Shown in pieces: positions 60,518 to 64,000 of a stretch of 64,000 nt of DNA. Positions within the stretch are counted from its first letter, which is position 1. Each line of letters starts with the position of its first letter. A program made the translations under genes and the position numbers. The notes beneath the pieces were generated by a model. The model was given only the letters and a program-made list of their open reading frames with translations, had not been told where the DNA came from and searched no databases. This DNA is from Bacteroidales bacterium (lineage in GTDB: Bacteria > Bacteroidota > Bacteroidia > Bacteroidales > Muribaculaceae), in contig SFFL01000009.1 in the NCBI GenBank assembly GCA_004557825.1, positions 52,492 to 116,491 of the forward strand. The letters are read 5' to 3'.

Positions 60518-62833
60518 ATGAAGAAGATATTTTTGCTCCTGTTGATAGTGTTGTTGCTGACTCCTTGCGCGGCAAAGAGCGCTGAATTGTCGCTTGTGCC
60601 GGCACCCCGCGAAGTGAGTGCGGGCAACGGCTGTTTCCGGCTTACCCCCGGTGCCTCCATTTGGTATTCCCCCGAACTGAAGGCGCAGGCCGATATGCTT
60701 GTCGACCGGATCTGGACCGCCACCGGGATGAATCTCGACGTGGCCCGCAAGTGGTCGAAGGCGGCTATCACCCTGGAGATCGACACCGTGGCCGGGAAGC
60801 GTCCGGAGGGCTACAGTCTGGAGGTCACTCCCAAGGGCGTGCAGGTGAAAGGATATGATGCTGCGGGGGTGTTCTACGGCATTCAGACACTCCTACAGCT
60901 GTTTCCGGCGGAGATTTGCAGCACGGCGCCCGTGCGGAATGTTGACCTGAGCATCCCGGCAGTGACGGTGTATGACGCGCCGGAGCATCCCTGGCGTGGA
61001 ATGATGCTCGACGTGTCCCGCTATTTCTTCGACAAGGAGTTTGTGAAGCGGTTCATCGATATGATGGGGATGTACAAGCTCAACCGGCTGCAGCTCCATA
61101 TGATCGACGATTCGGGCTGGCGCCTGGAAATCAAGAAATATCCCCGGCTCACTGAAGTGGGCGCCTGGGGAGGCCGCGACGAGAAGCGCTTGGGCGGCTT
61201 CTACACGCAGGAGGAGATGAAGGAGTTAGTGAAATATGCCGCCGACCGCAATGTAGAGATTGTTCCGGAGGTGGAATTTCCGGCGCACATCCTCTCGGCG
61301 ATTGTGGCCTATCCCTGGCTCTCCTGCACCGGCGAGCAGTATGAGGTGCCTGTGCAGCACTTTATCAGCCGCGACCTGATTTGCGCCGGCAAGCAGTCGT
61401 CGCTCGATTTCTTGGAGGATGTGCTCGATGAGGTGTGCGCTATTTTTCCGTCGGAATATGTGAATATCGGCGGCGATGAGGCCGTGTATACCCGTTGGGA
61501 GAGTTGCCCCGACTGTCAGGCGCTGATGAAGCGCGAGGGGCTGAGCAAAGCATCGGAGCTGCAGGGCTATCTTACCAATAAGGTGGCGGATATGCTTGCC
61601 GCCCGCGGCCGTCGGGCCGTGGGATGGGAGGAGATTATTATGCGCGGTGAGGTGCACCGGCCTGTTACCGGACTGATCTGGCACAATCCTGCCGATTCCT
61701 CCCGTGTGTCGGGCACCCGTCATCAGGTTATCCTCTGTCCGGCCAGCAACACCTATCTCGACTTCCCGGAATCCACCATTCCGGGCGAACCGAAGGCCGC
61801 CACCTGGATGCCTGCCATTTCGCTTGAAAAGTGCTATACAATGCCGCTCAACGACTATTCTGCATCGTCGGCAGTGCTCGGCTTGCAGGGATGCCTGTGG
61901 TCCGACCAGTTTATCCACGGCACTCTGCTCCAGGAGATTCCCGCCATTAACGAGAACCGCTCGGAAGCGTATATGGAGTATCTTGGATTCCCCCGAATGA
62001 TGGCGGTTGCCGAACTTGGATGGACTCCGCAGGCGCATCGCGATTTCACCGACTTCCGCCGGCGGCTCTCGGGGCAGTATCCCCGACTTGAAAAAGCGGG
62101 GATAGGTTATCGTGTGCCGCAGCCGGTAATTTCCGATTGCCGGACTTCGGGCGAGGGCTTCCTGATTTCGCTTGAACCGTGTGTCGACGGCGCCGAACTG
62201 CGCTACACCGTCGACGGGTCATATCCCACCGTACATTCACCGCTCTACACCGCTCCGGTAGAGGTGCCCGACAAGTACGCCTTCAAGGCCATTACGGTGG
62301 TGACTCCCACGCATTATTCCCTGCCGGTGAGCATCCCGGTGGATATGTCGGAACTCACCGACAAGTATGGCACGTTGGCCGCCCAATGGACCACACCCAA
62401 GGTCAACAACGGCCAATACACCTTCGATGCGTCGGGCAAAATCATCTCCAACGGCAAATACCGTATCACATTCCTCCCCACCCACGACAACGACAACATC
62501 GCCTTCGGCCCCCTCCAATTATTCAAGCGCTCCGACCTGATCGCCACCGCCACCCCCGCCCCCACATCCCCCGCCCCTGCATCCTCAGCCTCCGCCTCCA
62601 CCTCCACCTCCACATCCTCAGCCCCTACCTCCCCCCCCCCTACCTCCCCCGCCTCTACCTCCCCTTCTTCCAACTCTTCTTCACCTTCTTCTACACTATC
62701 CTCTTCTTCGTGCTTCTCTTACGATATAGAAGTGAACGATTTTGAAGCCGGCACCCCCCTCACCATCAAAGTAACCACCATTCCCGCCGGCCCCTCCGAA
62801 GGCTACGTCTTCATCGCCCCCCTCCCACAGTAA
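60518..62833 (+). CDS. Beta-N-acetylhexosaminidase, GH20, with Ser/Pro/Thr-rich C-terminal spacer
   Basis: The 771-residue secreted enzyme (MKKIFLLLLIVLLLTPCAAK) has a GH20b domain (LSLVPAPREVSAGNGCFRLT), the catalytic barrel (MYKLNRLQLHMIDDSGWRLE, VEIVPEVEFPAHILSAIVAY) with Asp320-Glu321 in NIGGDEAVYTRW, a CHB_HEX-like C-terminal segment (DGAELRYTVDGSYPTVHSPL) and a further beta domain. Between about 677 and 736 that last domain is split by a Pro/Ala/Ser/Thr run (ATPAPTSPAPASSASASTST onward), after which SYDIEVNDFEAGTPLTIKV resumes. It cleaves terminal beta-linked GlcNAc or GalNAc. It is linked to the sigma/FecR genes and closes the locus; a terminator follows. Confidence 0.93.
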   Translation: MKKIFLLLLIVLLLTPCAAKSAELSLVPAPREVSAGNGCFRLTPGASIWYSPELKAQADMLVDRIWTATGMNLDVARKWSKAAITLEIDTVAGKRPEGYSLEVTPKGVQVKGYDAAGVFYGIQTLLQLFPAEICSTAPVRNVDLSIPAVTVYDAPEHPWRGMMLDVSRYFFDKEFVKRFIDMMGMYKLNRLQLHMIDDSGWRLEIKKYPRLTEVGAWGGRDEKRLGGFYTQEEMKELVKYAADRNVEIVPEVEFPAHILSAIVAYPWLSCTGEQYEVPVQHFISRDLICAGKQSSLDFLEDVLDEVCAIFPSEYVNIGGDEAVYTRWESCPDCQALMKREGLSKASELQGYLTNKVADMLAARGRRAVGWEEIIMRGEVHRPVTGLIWHNPADSSRVSGTRHQVILCPASNTYLDFPESTIPGEPKAATWMPAISLEKCYTMPLNDYSASSAVLGLQGCLWSDQFIHGTLLQEIPAINENRSEAYMEYLGFPRMMAVAELGWTPQAHRDFTDFRRRLSGQYPRLEKAGIGYRVPQPVISDCRTSGEGFLISLEPCVDGAELRYTVDGSYPTVHSPLYTAPVEVPDKYAFKAITVVTPTHYSLPVSIPVDMSELTDKYGTLAAQWTTPKVNNGQYTFDASGKIISNGKYRITFLPTHDNDNIAFGPLQLFKRSDLIATATPAPTSPAPASSASASTSTSTSSAPTSPPPTSPASTSPSSNSSSPSSTLSSSSCFSYDIEVNDFEAGTPLTIKVTTIPAGPSEGYVFIAPLPQ

Positions 62834-62901
62834 TCCCCCAATTACTCTAAGATCCCCCAATTAGTCTAATTGGTCCAATAAGCCCGATGAACCCCAATGC
62901 A

Positions 62902-62936
62902 AAAGGCGCTCCCGCTCGCAGCGAGGGCGCCTTTCT
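62902..62936 (+). terminator. Terminator after the GH20 gene
   Basis: aaaggcgctcccgctcgc then agcgagggcgccttt: an interrupted GC-rich stem with a short T-rich end. Confidence 0.75.
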
Positions 62937-62946
62937 CAGCTAAATT

Positions 62947-63054
62947 TGCTTAGATAGCTAATTTAGCTAAGATAGCTAAGGAAGCTCAGATTGCTCAGAT
63001 TGCTCAGATTGCTAAGGAAGCTAAGGTTGCTAAGATAGCTAATTTAGCTAAGGT
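62947..63054. repeat. 9-bp tandem repeat array
   Basis: About twelve copies of a 9-bp unit, gctaagata / gctcagatt / gctaaggaa and variants. No gene is visible in it; the reading frame would give a simple nonapeptide-free tripeptide repeat with no start. Confidence 0.85.
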
Positions 63055-63145
63055 AGAGGGCGCGGTATGGGAGGCGCTAATATTTGAGGGAGGGGAACCT
63101 ATAGATTTTTTGGAGGGATGCGTCTGTAAGGTTAGAGAAACCTTC

Positions 63146-63219
63146 ATTGTCAATATCAGACACCGTGGTCAATATCATAATGCGTTGTCAATATCATAAT
63201 TCGTTGTCAATATAAGACC
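63146..63219. repeat. 19-bp direct repeats upstream of the DUF4886 gene
   Basis: Four spaced copies of gttgtcaatatcataat(tc), the last diverged, ending 14 bp before ATG 63233. Possible operator array or slippage product. Confidence 0.75.
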
Positions 63220-63232
63220 TCATTGCTATATC

Positions 63233-64000
63233 ATGAAATCGATTCTTTCTTTATTTAAATTTGTGTTGCCACTGTTTGTGGCTTCGGCGTGCGTGATGTT
63301 AGTGTCGGCGTGCGGCGACGATAATGATGAACCTCTTATGCCTGAGGTGCCGACCGAGGAGCCGGTGCCGACTGAAGTGAATATCACTGTGCCTGAGAAT
63401 GTGACGGTGTCGCAGTTCTCCAGCACCACGGTGACTGTGACTCTCTCGGGCAATTACACTACGGCTCCCGAATGGACCTGCACCTCAGCCAACACTTCGG
63501 TGGCTACGGCGCAGAAGATTGATGCGTCCTCGATGAGCGTCACCGGTGTCAGCGCCGGTCAGACCGATGTGTCGGTCGACTGCAGCGTGGGCGAGGAGAA
63601 GTTCTCCAAGAAATTCAAGGTGACGGTTGAGTCCGGTGTTGTGAAGATTCTCGCCATCGGCCACAGTTTCTCGCAGGATGCCGTGGAGCAGTATCTCTAC
63701 GAAGTGGCCAACAGCGCCGGGATTGAGGTGGTAATCGGCAATATGTATATCGGCGGCTGCGACCTCGACAAGCATCTCAACAATATGAAGAACGATGCTG
63801 CGGCATACAGTTACCGCAAAATCGTGAAGGGAAATAAAACCACACGCGAGAAGGCAAAAATCTCGGAGGTGCTGGCCGATGAGAAGTGGAACTATATCAG
63901 CCTGCAGCAGGCCAGCGGCAAGTCGGGTAAATATGATACATACAATGCCCTGGGCGAACTTATCACCAACATAAGCGCCGCAGTGCCGGAGGCTACGCTC
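63233..64000 (+). CDS. DUF4886 SGNH-like lipoprotein with Big2-like domain (3' end outside window)
   Basis: The visible 256 residues begin with a lipoprotein signal (SLFKFVLPLFVASACVMLVS then ACGDDN), a Thr/Pro/Glu linker, and an Ig-like Big_2 domain (VNITVPENVTVSQFSSTTVT, VSAGQTDVSVDCSVGEE). From about residue 138 comes KILAIGHSFSQDAVEQYLYE, the start of DUF4886, an SGNH-hydrolase-like family whose Ser in GHSFS is the block I nucleophile, and WNYISLQQASGKSG, the block with the conserved Gln. These are common esterase-like proteins in Bacteroidales glycan loci. The C-terminus lies beyond the window. Confidence 0.87.
   Translation, partial: MKSILSLFKFVLPLFVASACVMLVSACGDDNDEPLMPEVPTEEPVPTEVNITVPENVTVSQFSSTTVTVTLSGNYTTAPEWTCTSANTSVATAQKIDASSMSVTGVSAGQTDVSVDCSVGEEKFSKKFKVTVESGVVKILAIGHSFSQDAVEQYLYEVANSAGIEVVIGNMYIGGCDLDKHLNNMKNDAAAYSYRKIVKGNKTTREKAKISEVLADEKWNYISLQQASGKSGKYDTYNALGELITNISAAVPEATL

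Noticed and set aside
62947..63054. CRISPR array candidate
   Set aside because: The units are 9 bp with no unique spacers, and there are no cas genes in the window.

Overview
The window looks like a chromosomal segment of a moderately high-GC Bacteroidales bacterium, most likely a gut member of the Muribaculaceae/Bacteroidaceae group. The support is a SusC/SusD glycan-uptake pair, DUF5689, DUF6377, DUF5715 and DUF4886 family proteins, C-terminal secretion-tail-like sequences, an ECF sigma/FecR pair, and Bacteroidetes-type promoters (TTG, about 20 bp, TAnnTTTG). The exact genus is inference.

Layout. Positions 1-12744 are a minus-strand housekeeping and envelope block: a TamB-like giant protein (cut by the window start), a diacylglycerol-kinase-like lipid kinase, tyrS, an aspartate-type aminotransferase, an AsmA-like protein and a DUF5715 lipoprotein. 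Positions 12843-17111 carry, on the plus strand, a family 2 glycosyltransferase, a leucine-rich-repeat secreted protein, the redox repressor Rex and a degenerate fumarylacetoacetate-hydrolase-like protein. Two identical tRNA-Asn genes follow at 17360-17623, then a secreted nucleoside hydrolase, a tRNA-Pro on the minus strand, a secreted protein, and a compact TonB-dependent receptor plus two DUF5689 lipoproteins (to 26614). After a decayed ATPase gene come a DUF6377 membrane regulator and metK, divergently transcribed from a shared promoter region, then a very large secreted protein split by a frameshift, a four-domain CoA-disulfide-reductase/rhodanese/TusA/DsrE protein, a prolyl-tRNA-editing-like protein and a second pseudogene (AlbA_2 type).

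Positions 39605-62833 form one polysaccharide utilization locus: SusC (with an STN signalling domain), SusD, a multi-module SusE/F-like lipoprotein, a GH27-like enzyme, a secreted protein, an endonuclease/exonuclease/phosphatase-fold hydrolase, a GH27 alpha-galactosidase, an SGNH esterase, a two-enzyme fusion ending in GH20, a GH97, the ECF sigma and FecR anti-sigma genes, and a second GH20. The enzyme set points to a glycan with alpha-galactose and beta-linked HexNAc, probably carrying an ester. The sigma/anti-sigma pair probably senses it through the STN domain of SusC. A DUF4886 lipoprotein runs off the right edge.

The most unusual feature is not a gene. Several families of short dispersed repeats occupy the gaps between genes. 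At least two of them also sit in frame inside coding sequences (TamB-like protein, FAH-like protein), and another (AT-rich) supplies stop codons at gene ends. Nothing resembling CRISPR, rRNA, an insertion sequence with transposase, or a prophage was seen.
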